Below, one piece after another: positions 16,638 to 24,659 of a stretch of 46,400 nt of DNA. Both the position numbers and the translations under genes were made by a program. A model generated the notes under the pieces. The model was not told where the DNA came from and made no database searches. It was given only the letters and a program-made list of their open reading frames with translations. The DNA comes from Anaerolineales bacterium (GTDB lineage Bacteria; Chloroflexota; Anaerolineae; Anaerolineales; E44-bin32): NCBI GenBank assembly GCA_037382465.1, contig JARRPX010000007.1, positions 1-46,400 on the forward strand. The letters are read 5' to 3'. The first letter of the stretch is position 1. Every line of letters begins with the position of its first letter.

Positions 16638-17297
16638 ATGGCGGCGCGTATTGGTGATTGGCTCGATCAGCGCTTCGGCTGGCGCTCCGTTTGGCAGGCC
16701 GTTTTTCTCCGCAAGATACCGAAGGTGAATTGGTGGTACACGTTGGGCAGCGCCACGCTCTTCGTCGCCATCAACCAGGGGGTTACCGGCATCCTTTTGA
16801 CCACCTATTACGTCCCGACTCCGGACCACGCTTACGAAAGCATCCAATACATCACCACGCAAGTACCGGCGGGATGGCTCATCCGTGGTTTACATCACTG
16901 GGGAGCAAGCGCCATGGTGATGCTCACCGTGCTGCACATGCTGCGCGTGATCGTCGCCGGCGCATATAAATTCCCGCGCGAGATGACCTGGTTTACGGGG
17001 GTTTTGCTGTTGATCGTGGTGCTGGGATTTGGTTTCACGGGGTATCTCCTCCCGTGGGACCAGAAGGCGTATTGGGCCACGACCGTTGGAACCCGCATTG
17101 CTGGGGTCACGCCTTTCATCGGCGATTGGATACTCAAGATCATGCGCGGCGGGGAAGGCCTGTCCGCGGTGACTCTGGCGCGCTTCTTCGGAACACACGT
17201 CTGGATCTTGCCCCTGACGCTCATCCTTCTGCTCGGGACCCATCTCTACCTCATCGTTCGCATCGGTATCAGTTCCGTTCCCAAGAAGGGGGAATAG
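16638..17297 (+). CDS. qcrB: Cytochrome b6-type subunit of bc complex
   Basis: A 219-residue, four-helix cytochrome b N-terminal half. The axial histidines are visible as pairs in the second helix (LHHWGASAMVMLTVLHML) and the fourth (FFGTHVWILPLTLILLLGTHLYL), with a GxGFTGYLLPWDQKAYWATTVGT segment on the Qo side. Two b hemes are expected, plus possibly a Cys-attached one, which cannot be assigned here because no Cys is seen near the N-terminus. GGAGG precedes the ATG by five bases. Split into b6 plus subunit IV as in Firmicutes and cyanobacteria. Confidence 0.94.
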   Translation: MAARIGDWLDQRFGWRSVWQAVFLRKIPKVNWWYTLGSATLFVAINQGVTGILLTTYYVPTPDHAYESIQYITTQVPAGWLIRGLHHWGASAMVMLTVLHMLRVIVAGAYKFPREMTWFTGVLLLIVVLGFGFTGYLLPWDQKAYWATTVGTRIAGVTPFIGDWILKIMRGGEGLSAVTLARFFGTHVWILPLTLILLLGTHLYLIVRIGISSVPKKGE

Positions 17298-17300
17298 CCG

Positions 17301-19412
17301 ATGAACGAGCAAGAAAAACGGGCCTATCTGGAAAACTACGAACGGGAAAAGAAAAAAGGCGTCCCCTTCTTTCCGGACATCCTCTTCAAAGACGCCGTCG
17401 TATCCCTGCTGATCTTCATCGCGCTTGTCGGCCTGGCGTACTTCATCGGCGCCCCGCTGGAAGCACGCGCCAACCCGGCCGACAGCGGCTACACGCCGCG
17501 ACCGGAATGGTATTTCCTCTTCCTGTTTCAATTGCTGAAGTACTTCCCGGGTTCGTTGGAAGTGATCGGGGTCATCGTCATTCCCGCCTTGGTGATACTC
17601 ATCCTGTTCGCGCTACCGTATCTCGATCGAAGCGCGAAGCGCCACTACACCAGCAGACTCCCCATCGTCGGCGCGACGGTGCTGGTCTTTTTCGGCGTGA
17701 TCGCCCTTTCGATTCAAGCCTATCGAGAAACACCGCCGCCCACGGAAAGCGCGAAGGGAGATCCCATCGCCGCACGCTACACCGAAAACTGCGCGCCGTG
17801 CCACGGACCCGGAATTTCGGTTCAGACGGGAACGAATCTGCACGAGATCATCGCCCAGGGAAAACACGAAGGTATGCCGGCCTGGAATGGAGATCTATCC
17901 AGCGACGAGATCGACGCCCTGGTAGGTTTCATCCTCTCCCCCGTCGGTGATCAGCTTTTCCGGGCACAATGCGCCGCATGCCACGATGTCGAGGAATTGG
18001 TCGCCAGTGACCCGATCCAGCTGAAGGACGCCCTCGAAGAGGGACCCAACTTCAGCGAACACGCCGGAGTCGACGTTCCCACCTGGACAGATCTGCTGTC
18101 GCCCGAAGAACGCATCAGCCTGTTGAATTTCCTCATCGCACCGGACGGCCAGCGGCTGTTCGACACAAATTGTGCCACCTGCCACGGCCGCGCTATTGCC
18201 TTCTCCGGCAGCGAGACGGAATTGGAATCCATCATCCGCCAGGGAGGCCAGCACCTGGAAATGCCCCCATGGCGGCAGACGTTGAGCGAAGCCGAGCTGG
18301 AGACGTTGGCCGCTTACGTCGTCGACCCGGGTTCCAATCCGCGGGGAAGCGCACTCTTCGAAGCGCACTGTTCGACGTGTCACGGAGAACGTATCCCGGC
18401 CGCGGACAATGTCCAAACCGCATACGAAACGATTGCCGGCGGCGGGGCGCACGAAATCATGCCCGTTTGGGGAGACATACTCACACCCGAACAAATCGAC
18501 GCGCTGGTTGAATATACCTACAGCACGGCCGTCGGGCCGCCGTTGGAGTTGGGGCAGCAGCTCTTCGATCAGAATTGTGTCTCCTGCCACGGCGATTTTG
18601 GCGAAGGCGGCCCCAATCCAACTCGCCAGGGAGACGTGATCGCTCCCATAAGTTCTGCGGAGTATTTGAACACCCGCGATGACGCCACGCTGAGAGCGGT
18701 GATCGCACAGGGGCAGCCGAATTTCGGCATGGCGCCTTTCGGGATCGCCAACGGCGGTCCACTTGACGATGAAGATATCGATGCCATCGTCGCCTTCATC
18801 CGCAGCTGGGAAAGCAACCCTCCCGTCGAAATGCCGCCGGAGGTCGCCGTAAGCGAATTGCCGCTGAGCAGCGCCGAACTCTACCAAAGCGTTTGCGCCC
18901 AGTGTCACGGAACGAAGGGTGAAGGCCTGATTGGTCCTTCACTGCGCGATCCGAAATTCCAAGCCGCGAACAGCGACCAAGAAATCTTCGATACGATCAA
19001 CCTGGGCCACCCGGCAACTCCGATGATCGCCTGGGGTGAGGTGCTTACCTCCTCACAAATTCAACAATTGGTCCAATACATCCGTGGATTCGAAGGAGGT
19101 GCGCCGAGCGAGGCGGGGGTCGGCGGCGAGAGTCCCTCGTTCGCCAATGACGTCATGCCCATCCTCAACGAACATTGTGCTGCATGCCACGGCACTTTTG
19201 GCGGATGGGACGCCTCCAGCTACGACAGCGTAATGACCACGGGAGACAATGCTCCGGTGGTCATTCCGGAGGACATCGAAAACAGTCTGCTCGCACAAAA
19301 GATATCAGGGACCCAGTCCGAAGGCGCGAAGATGCCTCCCACCGGTCTGATGATGGATGAAGAGATCCAAATCATCCTGGACTGGATCGAAGCCGGTGCC
19401 CTCGATAATTAG
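17301..19412 (+). CDS. Cytochrome bc complex subunit IV fused to seven cytochrome c domains
   Basis: A 703-residue fusion. Residues 1-140 form the three-helix subunit IV part (helices about 33-50, 85-107, 121-139) with the Qo-site motif PEWYFLFLFQLLKYFPG. The rest is a chain of seven c-type domains with CAPCH (164), CAACH (224), CATCH (291), CSTCH (357), CVSCH (426), CAQCH (532) and CAACH (626). The first five lie 60-69 residues apart, like cbb3-type class I domains; the last is a PSCyt-type module ending ILDWIEAGALDN. In Firmicutes a subunit IV-like protein carries a single c domain, so seven is unusual. It should move electrons away from the Rieske protein along a heme wire. GGGGGA precedes the ATG. 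Confidence 0.92.
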   Translation: MNEQEKRAYLENYEREKKKGVPFFPDILFKDAVVSLLIFIALVGLAYFIGAPLEARANPADSGYTPRPEWYFLFLFQLLKYFPGSLEVIGVIVIPALVILILFALPYLDRSAKRHYTSRLPIVGATVLVFFGVIALSIQAYRETPPPTESAKGDPIAARYTENCAPCHGPGISVQTGTNLHEIIAQGKHEGMPAWNGDLSSDEIDALVGFILSPVGDQLFRAQCAACHDVEELVASDPIQLKDALEEGPNFSEHAGVDVPTWTDLLSPEERISLLNFLIAPDGQRLFDTNCATCHGRAIAFSGSETELESIIRQGGQHLEMPPWRQTLSEAELETLAAYVVDPGSNPRGSALFEAHCSTCHGERIPAADNVQTAYETIAGGGAHEIMPVWGDILTPEQIDALVEYTYSTAVGPPLELGQQLFDQNCVSCHGDFGEGGPNPTRQGDVIAPISSAEYLNTRDDATLRAVIAQGQPNFGMAPFGIANGGPLDDEDIDAIVAFIRSWESNPPVEMPPEVAVSELPLSSAELYQSVCAQCHGTKGEGLIGPSLRDPKFQAANSDQEIFDTINLGHPATPMIAWGEVLTSSQIQQLVQYIRGFEGGAPSEAGVGGESPSFANDVMPILNEHCAACHGTFGGWDASSYDSVMTTGDNAPVVIPEDIENSLLAQKISGTQSEGAKMPPTGLMMDEEIQIILDWIEAGALDN

Positions 19413-19425
19413 GGACGCTGATCCG

Positions 19426-20907
19426 TTGGGCGCCAAGATCTCAGCCCGTTTCGGTCCCTTGCGAAACAGCCTGCGCGCCCGTGTTGCGCTGGGCGTCGCA
19501 CTGCCTGTCTTTTTGGCGCTCCTGCTGCTATCGCTCACCTATTATTTGCGTGAGCGCCGGTCGATCGAAGAACAGATCCAATTCGCAGCCTTTCAAGTGG
19601 GCGAAGTGACCCTGGGAAGCCTGCAGCACGTCATGCTGGAAAACGACGCCCAGCTTATGTCAAATGTAATTGAGGATGTGGCAGGCATGACCAACATCGA
19701 ACGCGTACAGGTTCTGGACGCCGCGGGCCGTGTCGCCTCCGATAGTTCCAATCAGGACGTCGGCGTTGTCCGGCACGTGCAGGAAGCCGACTGTCAGGAA
19801 TGCCACGCACAAGCCCCGGATCCACGCCCGCGCACGATCCTGCTCTTGACCGCCAATGACACGCTGCGCATATCGGCGCCGATCGAGAACGAACCGGAAT
19901 GCGGTGCGTGTCACTCGAACGAAACGGGGCACCTGGGTGTTCTCCTGCTCGACGTGTCGCTGCGCGAGTCAAACTTGCTGATCCTCAAGGACCTGCGAAT
20001 CGAGTTGGCCATCGCCGCCATCAGCACGCTGCTCATCACTGCCGGCGTGTACCTTCTCATCCATCGACTCGTCGTCCGGCGCGTCGAGCATTTTCGCCAA
20101 CCACTTGCAGCCCTGGCGCGCGGCGAATTCGACCGCCGTCCTCCAAATCCGGCAAACCCCAAAGATGAGCTGGATGAACTATCCCTTGGTTTCAATCACA
20201 TGACGGATGAACTGCAGCGCCTCCAACGCGAACAGCAAACCAGGAGCGAACTTCGCTGGCAAGCCATCATCGAAGAGCGAGAGCGCATCGCCCGTGAGAT
20301 TCACGACGGCGTGGCGCAGCTCATGGGGTACGTCAACACGAAGACCGCCGCCGTCCGCCTATTAATCGAGAAGCAGGAGTTAACGCAAGCCGAAGAGCAG
20401 CTCAAGCAGCTATCGGACGCCTCGAGCGAAGCCTTCCTCGAAGTCCGCTCCGACATTCTCGGTTTGCGCAACAGTACAATGAAAGCCGGTGAGTTGTATA
20501 CGACGCTGAAGGAATTCACCGACAAGTTCAGTGAGTTGAGTGGGCTGACGATCGATCTTCACCTCCCGAACGGAAACTGCGAATACAACTTTCCCCCGGA
20601 GAGTGAACTGCATTTGCTGCGCATTACCCAGGAAGCGCTGACCAACGTATACAAACACGCAAAATGCGATCGATCCTGGGTGCAGCTCGATTGTGACTCT
20701 CGCCAATTGAAATTGACCGTCAGCGACGATGGCATCGGTTTCGACCCCGACAGCCCCCCCGCTGACCGTAAACCGCATTTCGGTCTGGCCACGATGCGCG
20801 AGCGTGCGGAGGCCATGGGCGCGGTCTTTAAAGTCGAGTCCCAAACAGGATTTGGAACGCAGATAAGCGTATGTCTGCCGTTGGAGGAGCAACCATGCGC
20901 ATCGTAG
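19426..20907 (+). CDS. NarX-type sensor histidine kinase with two CxxCH heme motifs
   Basis: About 493 residues. A first helix (VALGVALPVFLALLLLSLTYY) is followed by an extracytoplasmic sensor region containing CQECH (codons 19792-19806) and CGACH (19900-19914), the second in the context PIENEPECGACHS. Then come a second helix (near 19990-20070), a HAMP region, a HisKA_3 H-box (EREREIHDG-like, phospho-His codon near 20302) and an HATPase domain with DDGIGFDP. Two c-type hemes in the sensor suggest redox, NO or ligand sensing. The start is uncertain. A TTG at 19426, just after the previous stop with AGGGA upstream, is preferred over an ATG at 19357, which lies inside the previous gene. Confidence 0.88.
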   Translation: MGAKISARFGPLRNSLRARVALGVALPVFLALLLLSLTYYLRERRSIEEQIQFAAFQVGEVTLGSLQHVMLENDAQLMSNVIEDVAGMTNIERVQVLDAAGRVASDSSNQDVGVVRHVQEADCQECHAQAPDPRPRTILLLTANDTLRISAPIENEPECGACHSNETGHLGVLLLDVSLRESNLLILKDLRIELAIAAISTLLITAGVYLLIHRLVVRRVEHFRQPLAALARGEFDRRPPNPANPKDELDELSLGFNHMTDELQRLQREQQTRSELRWQAIIEERERIAREIHDGVAQLMGYVNTKTAAVRLLIEKQELTQAEEQLKQLSDASSEAFLEVRSDILGLRNSTMKAGELYTTLKEFTDKFSELSGLTIDLHLPNGNCEYNFPPESELHLLRITQEALTNVYKHAKCDRSWVQLDCDSRQLKLTVSDDGIGFDPDSPPADRKPHFGLATMRERAEAMGAVFKVESQTGFGTQISVCLPLEEQPCAS

Positions 20908-21557
20908 TTGCCGACGATCATTCCCTCTTCCGCGACGGCTTGGTCAGTTTACTTGAAGCCGCGGGATACGAAATCGTCGGTCAGGCTGGCGACGGACGGG
21001 CTGCCGTCGACATGGTTCTCGAGACACGCCCCGACATCGTCCTGCTCGATCTCGCAATGCCCATACTCGACGGCCACGAGGCGTTGAGACAAATCCATGC
21101 CGCCGCCCCGGAAGTGAAAATCGTCGTTCTGACCGTTTCCGATGAAGATGCGGACTTGCGGCGCGCCGTCCAGGCCGGTGCGCAAGGATACCTGTTGAAA
21201 AGCCTCAACGCAGATCAGTTCCTCGAACTGCTCGCCGGTTTACAGAAGGGTGAAGCGGCGATCACACGCAAAATGACCGCCCGGCTGATGGCACAGTGGG
21301 CCGACACCGCGGACGATCAAGAGCCTGCACCCGATCGGCTCACGGAGCGCGAACTTCAGTTGCTGCAGCTCGTCAGCCTGGGATTGTCCAACCGGGCAAT
21401 CGCGCAGAGACTCTCCATCAGTCTTAACACCGTAAAATATCACCTCAAGAACATCCTTCAGAAATTAGACGTTCAAAATCGTACCGAAGCCGTTGCCATC
21501 GCCATACGAGACGGCCTGTTGGACCAGAAAGGAGCGGACACGTCGGAGAGAAGTTGA
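20895..21557 (+). CDS. NarL/FixJ-family response regulator
   Basis: A 220-residue regulator: a receiver domain with the phosphorylatable Asp in IVLLDLAMP (about residue 53), Thr in VVLTVS and Lys in YLLKSL, and a LuxR-type helix-turn-helix (LTERELQLLQLVSLGLSNRAIAQ) at the C-terminus. It is the obvious partner of the upstream heme-sensor kinase, whose end it overlaps by 13 bases. The ATG at 20895 has GGAGGAG nearby; an earlier in-frame ATG lacks a site. It likely binds DNA as a dimer on short inverted repeats; the TGGG-N8-CCCA palindromes here are candidates. Confidence 0.93.
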   Translation: MRIVVADDHSLFRDGLVSLLEAAGYEIVGQAGDGRAAVDMVLETRPDIVLLDLAMPILDGHEALRQIHAAAPEVKIVVLTVSDEDADLRRAVQAGAQGYLLKSLNADQFLELLAGLQKGEAAITRKMTARLMAQWADTADDQEPAPDRLTERELQLLQLVSLGLSNRAIAQRLSISLNTVKYHLKNILQKLDVQNRTEAVAIAIRDGLLDQKGADTSERS

Positions 21558-21762
21558 GATTCGAAAGCCGCTCTTTATTGTCCGCCGCCTCCGCTACGGC
21601 AACCAGAAACCCGCTCCCGTACACCCACAGTCGTTCTACCATCTGCCTGGCCCACCCTTCCGGGTAGGCGCATGCGTGTCCCAACCCACCCTAAATAGAC
21701 CGCACGCCCAACCGCTCGGGTCTGGTCAGGATCACTCATCATCCTTTAATCTTAAGGGGTGG

Positions 21763-22146
21763 ATGCAATCCATCGAGGTGTGGATGGCAAAGCCGAAGGT
21801 CGTCGTTCTTTCGAGTCGCACCTTGTACACCGAAGGCGTACTCAGCCGGCTCAAGGAACATGAAGAACAAGTCGAACTGCGGGTGGTGGATGCCCGGGAA
21901 GAGGACGCCCTGGATCAAATCGTCTCGTACTCGCCTTGGGCCGTGATACTTGACCAAAGCGATGAAGAAGCCAGCCGCCATTGCTCGCTGTCGGAGTTGT
22001 TGGAAGAGCTACCTTCGTTGACGATCGTCCGTCTCGATATGCAGCGCCAGGGCTTTCAGGTCGTGACCAGCGAACAGCACACTGCGGAGGAAGTCGACGA
22101 TCTGCTCGAGGTGGTTGTTCGATCCAAATCTGACGATAGCACTTGA
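21763..22146 (+). CDS. Small receiver-like protein of unknown function
   Basis: About 127 residues (or 120 if it begins at the ATG at 21784). The fold reads as alternating beta strands and helices (KVVVLSSRTLYTEGVLSRL, VELRVVDAR, PWAVILDQSD, LTIVRLDMQ) like a response-regulator receiver. The strand-3 Asp (ILDQSD) is present, but the surrounding acidic pocket and the conserved Thr and Lys are not evident. It has no DNA-binding domain. It may be a degenerate receiver that works with the neighbouring kinase/regulator pair, which is a guess. The ATG at 21763 has AAGGGGTGG and the one at 21784 has GAGGTG, so either could be used. Confidence 0.65.
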   Translation: MQSIEVWMAKPKVVVLSSRTLYTEGVLSRLKEHEEQVELRVVDAREEDALDQIVSYSPWAVILDQSDEEASRHCSLSELLEELPSLTIVRLDMQRQGFQVVTSEQHTAEEVDDLLEVVVRSKSDDST

Positions 22147-22242
22147 ATGGAAGACGAGTAAAAATACGAAAGCTGTAATTCGAATCGAATGAAGCACGCA
22201 AACGGGTATGCTAGATGCCTAAATTCAAGCAGGAGGTCGTAT

Positions 22243-23244
22243 ATGAAGAAACGGATATTCTGGGGTGGTGTCGTCCTTCTGGCCCTCGTATTGGCTGGCT
22301 GCGCCGGTCCACAAGGTCCGGCCGGACCGACCGGTCCAGAAGGCCCTGAGGGACCTGCCGGACCTACCGGACCAGTACCCAAGGCTTCCGAACTCAGCTG
22401 CACCGGCTGCCACAACGACACGTCGCTGATCACCGGAAAGCACACAGCCTGGAGCGCATCCGCTCACGGTATGGGCGAAACATACGTACGCGCAGCAAGT
22501 TCCAGATGCGCAGGGTGCCACTCCGGCGGCACCTTCAGCACGATGATCGCCCAGGGCTTGAACGCAACGCAGATCGAAAGCGGAGATCCGAATCCGACGC
22601 GTACGGACTGCCGCACGTGTCACCAGATCCATACCACCTACACCACCGACGACTGGGCTTTGGAAACCAGCGACCCGGTGACTTTCAACGTCATTTCGGA
22701 CGCGACGTTCAACGGTGGGGCGGGCAACCTCTGCGCCAACTGCCACCAACCGCTCTCGGGGTATCCCGGAGCCGAAAACGGCATGGTCGAAGTCTCCAGC
22801 ACGCATTGGGGACCGATGAGCCCGCCGAGCACGATGCTTCTCGGCCTCGGTGGCGGGGGCGACGTATCCAACCTGCCCAGCCCTCACGCCAGCGTGGTAA
22901 AGGATACCTGCGTGACCTGCCACCTGGGTGACGCGGCCAGCCACACCTTCGAACCGGATGTGGCGACTTGTATAGTGTGCCACTCGGACGCCGAGGATTT
23001 CAACATCGCCAACGTGCAAAGTGACGTCCAGGCGATGATGGACGATCTAGAGAAAGCCCTGGTTTCCGCTGGTCTGCTCGATGCAGATGGCCATCCGGTG
23101 GTCGGAACGTACCCCGAAGACAAGGCTGCAGCCCTGTGGAACTACATCTACATCGAGGAAGATAGAAGCATGGGAGTGCACAACGCGGAGTACATCAAAG
23201 CGCTGCTCCAATTTTCTCTGGAAGCCATGGGAGTGAGCCAGTAA
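22243..23244 (+). CDS. Hexaheme cytochrome c lipoprotein with collagen-like stalk
   Basis: 333 residues. A lipoprotein signal peptide (LLALVLAGC, lipid Cys at residue 20) is followed directly by seven Gly-Pro-x type triplets (residues 22-44), a collagen-like stalk. Six CxxCH motifs follow: CTGCH (53), CAGCH, CRTCH, CANCH, CVTCH and CIVCH. The C-terminal region WNYIYIEEDRSMGVHNAEYIKALL is typical of periplasmic or surface multiheme cytochromes related to the nitrite reductase/hydroxylamine oxidoreductase group. It is a lipid-anchored electron carrier, possibly on the outer face. AGGAGG precedes the ATG at 22243. Enzyme activity, if any, is unknown. Confidence 0.88.
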   Translation: MKKRIFWGGVVLLALVLAGCAGPQGPAGPTGPEGPEGPAGPTGPVPKASELSCTGCHNDTSLITGKHTAWSASAHGMGETYVRAASSRCAGCHSGGTFSTMIAQGLNATQIESGDPNPTRTDCRTCHQIHTTYTTDDWALETSDPVTFNVISDATFNGGAGNLCANCHQPLSGYPGAENGMVEVSSTHWGPMSPPSTMLLGLGGGGDVSNLPSPHASVVKDTCVTCHLGDAASHTFEPDVATCIVCHSDAEDFNIANVQSDVQAMMDDLEKALVSAGLLDADGHPVVGTYPEDKAAALWNYIYIEEDRSMGVHNAEYIKALLQFSLEAMGVSQ

Positions 23245-23267
23245 TCCGGGTACACAAGTATGCGAAG

Positions 23268-23301
23268 AAAAAAAGAACTGCCGTATGGCAGTTCTTTTTT
23301 T
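23268..23301. terminator. Strong bidirectional terminator
   Basis: A perfect 15 bp stem (23268-23282 / 23287-23301) with the loop GTAT. The arms end in runs of seven A or T, so it works as an intrinsic terminator on both strands. It closes the multiheme cluster (plus) and the octaheme/NrfD operon (minus), which converge here. Confidence 0.93.
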
Positions 23302-23408
23302 CTGTGTATCTTTCCACCACTACACAATGGCTGTTCAGTCTTGAATGGAAAGTTGTCCGCCACGTCTCTTGTCCGAGTGGGCATATTGGCCGGCGGGGGA
23401 CTTACCCC

Positions 23409-24659
23409 TCAATCCGCTGAAGCCGCTGCGTAGGCTTTATCGATATTCATTTCATGCTCGGGTTCTTCGTGTTCCACGATGTTGAAATAGCGTACACCGA
23501 GTGTAATTGCCATCAAACCGTAGGCAACGACGCCGGCCCCGGTGAGGATTTCAATAAGCGAAGGAAAATAATGCGTGTACATGGTCGCAGTCGATTGCGG
23601 CAGGTAGGACATGACCACTACCTGACCGGCAAGCGTCACGTCCCAGCGGTATGCGACGAGGCCGATCACTACCATGCCCAACGCCAGCATCCGCAACGTC
23701 GGCTTGCTGCGTGTGCGGGTGTTGAGTAAAAGCACGGCAGGTATCAAGGCGCCCACGACGATTTCCCCAACCCAGAAATTCAGCGCCAAAGGACCGGAGG
23801 TCAGCACGGCCAATCCCTCGGTGCGGCCTGGTTGGTACGTGTAGGTCATGGAAAACGCATCCCAGAAGCGGAAGTACAGGTAGCCAACGAGAATCCAGCC
23901 AACAATCTGGGCAAGCCGTTCGAGCAAGTGATCGTCGACCCGCGCCTTGTTACTTAGGCGCGCCGTTAGCATGGAGATCAAAGTCGTGAACGAGATGCCG
24001 CCTGCGGCAGCCGAGATGATGAACAAAACCGACAACCCGGGGCGATACCAGATCGGGCGCGCTTTCAACACACCGAATGTGGCTCCCAGGGATGATTGAT
24101 GCAGCATCGAGAGTAGCAATCCCGCAACCGCGAGATACGGTGCAAAGCGGTGCAGCGACTCGAGCCGTCGTGCGAGGCGCGGCCAACGTTGCTGCATCCA
24201 GATTGCTTGTCCGACAATGGGTGCAGCCTCTACCGCCAGTACCGTCAGATACAGGCACACGCACATGGTAACTTCCCAGAGTACGGAGTGCGGATTCCAG
24301 AACACGAGCGCATGCCAGAATCGATCGGGCCGGCCGATATCCAGCAGCAGTGTCAACACCGCCATGCTGTAGCCTATCAAGCCGATGAACGTCGCTGTGC
24401 GCGCAACAGGCTGGAAACGTTTGAGACCCAGCAAGTAAACGGCGGCACAAAGCAGAAACGCTCCAGCGCTCAAGGCGATCGAAGACAGATCGATCGTGAT
24501 CCACAGACCCCAGGGTACCAGGTCGCTCAGGTTGGTGACGATCAATCCCTGGGTGAAGACGACAAAAGCCGCGATCACGCCCGCCACCATCAGCGAGGCA
24601 AGGATGAACAACCAGGTTTGAAACCGGGTGAACCTGATAGATTTTATCCTGGCCTTCAT
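23409..24659 (-). CDS. NrfD/HybB-type quinone-interacting membrane protein
   Basis: 416 residues with about ten transmembrane helices. It resembles HybB/NrfD polytopic membrane subunits that exchange electrons with (mena)quinol; a short acidic tail follows the last helix. Family features are the WGLWITIDLSSIALSAGAFLL segment (about residue 47), LLLDIGRPDRFWHALVFWNPHSVLWEVTMCV and ARPIWYRPGLSVLFIISA. The ATG at 24659 overlaps the ferredoxin stop (ATGA) and has AGGAGGTGA upstream; the open frame further upstream is not real coding. No heme or cluster ligands are evident, as expected for the family. Confidence 0.9.
   Translation of the reverse strand: MKARIKSIRFTRFQTWLFILASLMVAGVIAAFVVFTQGLIVTNLSDLVPWGLWITIDLSSIALSAGAFLLCAAVYLLGLKRFQPVARTATFIGLIGYSMAVLTLLLDIGRPDRFWHALVFWNPHSVLWEVTMCVCLYLTVLAVEAAPIVGQAIWMQQRWPRLARRLESLHRFAPYLAVAGLLLSMLHQSSLGATFGVLKARPIWYRPGLSVLFIISAAAGGISFTTLISMLTARLSNKARVDDHLLERLAQIVGWILVGYLYFRFWDAFSMTYTYQPGRTEGLAVLTSGPLALNFWVGEIVVGALIPAVLLLNTRTRSKPTLRMLALGMVVIGLVAYRWDVTLAGQVVVMSYLPQSTATMYTHYFPSLIEILTGAGVVAYGLMAITLGVRYFNIVEHEEPEHEMNIDKAYAAASAD

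Noticed and set aside
22300-22370. Short tandem repeats resembling a CRISPR or satellite
   Set aside because: They translate as Gly-Pro-x triplets in frame directly after a lipobox, so they are coding collagen-like repeats.
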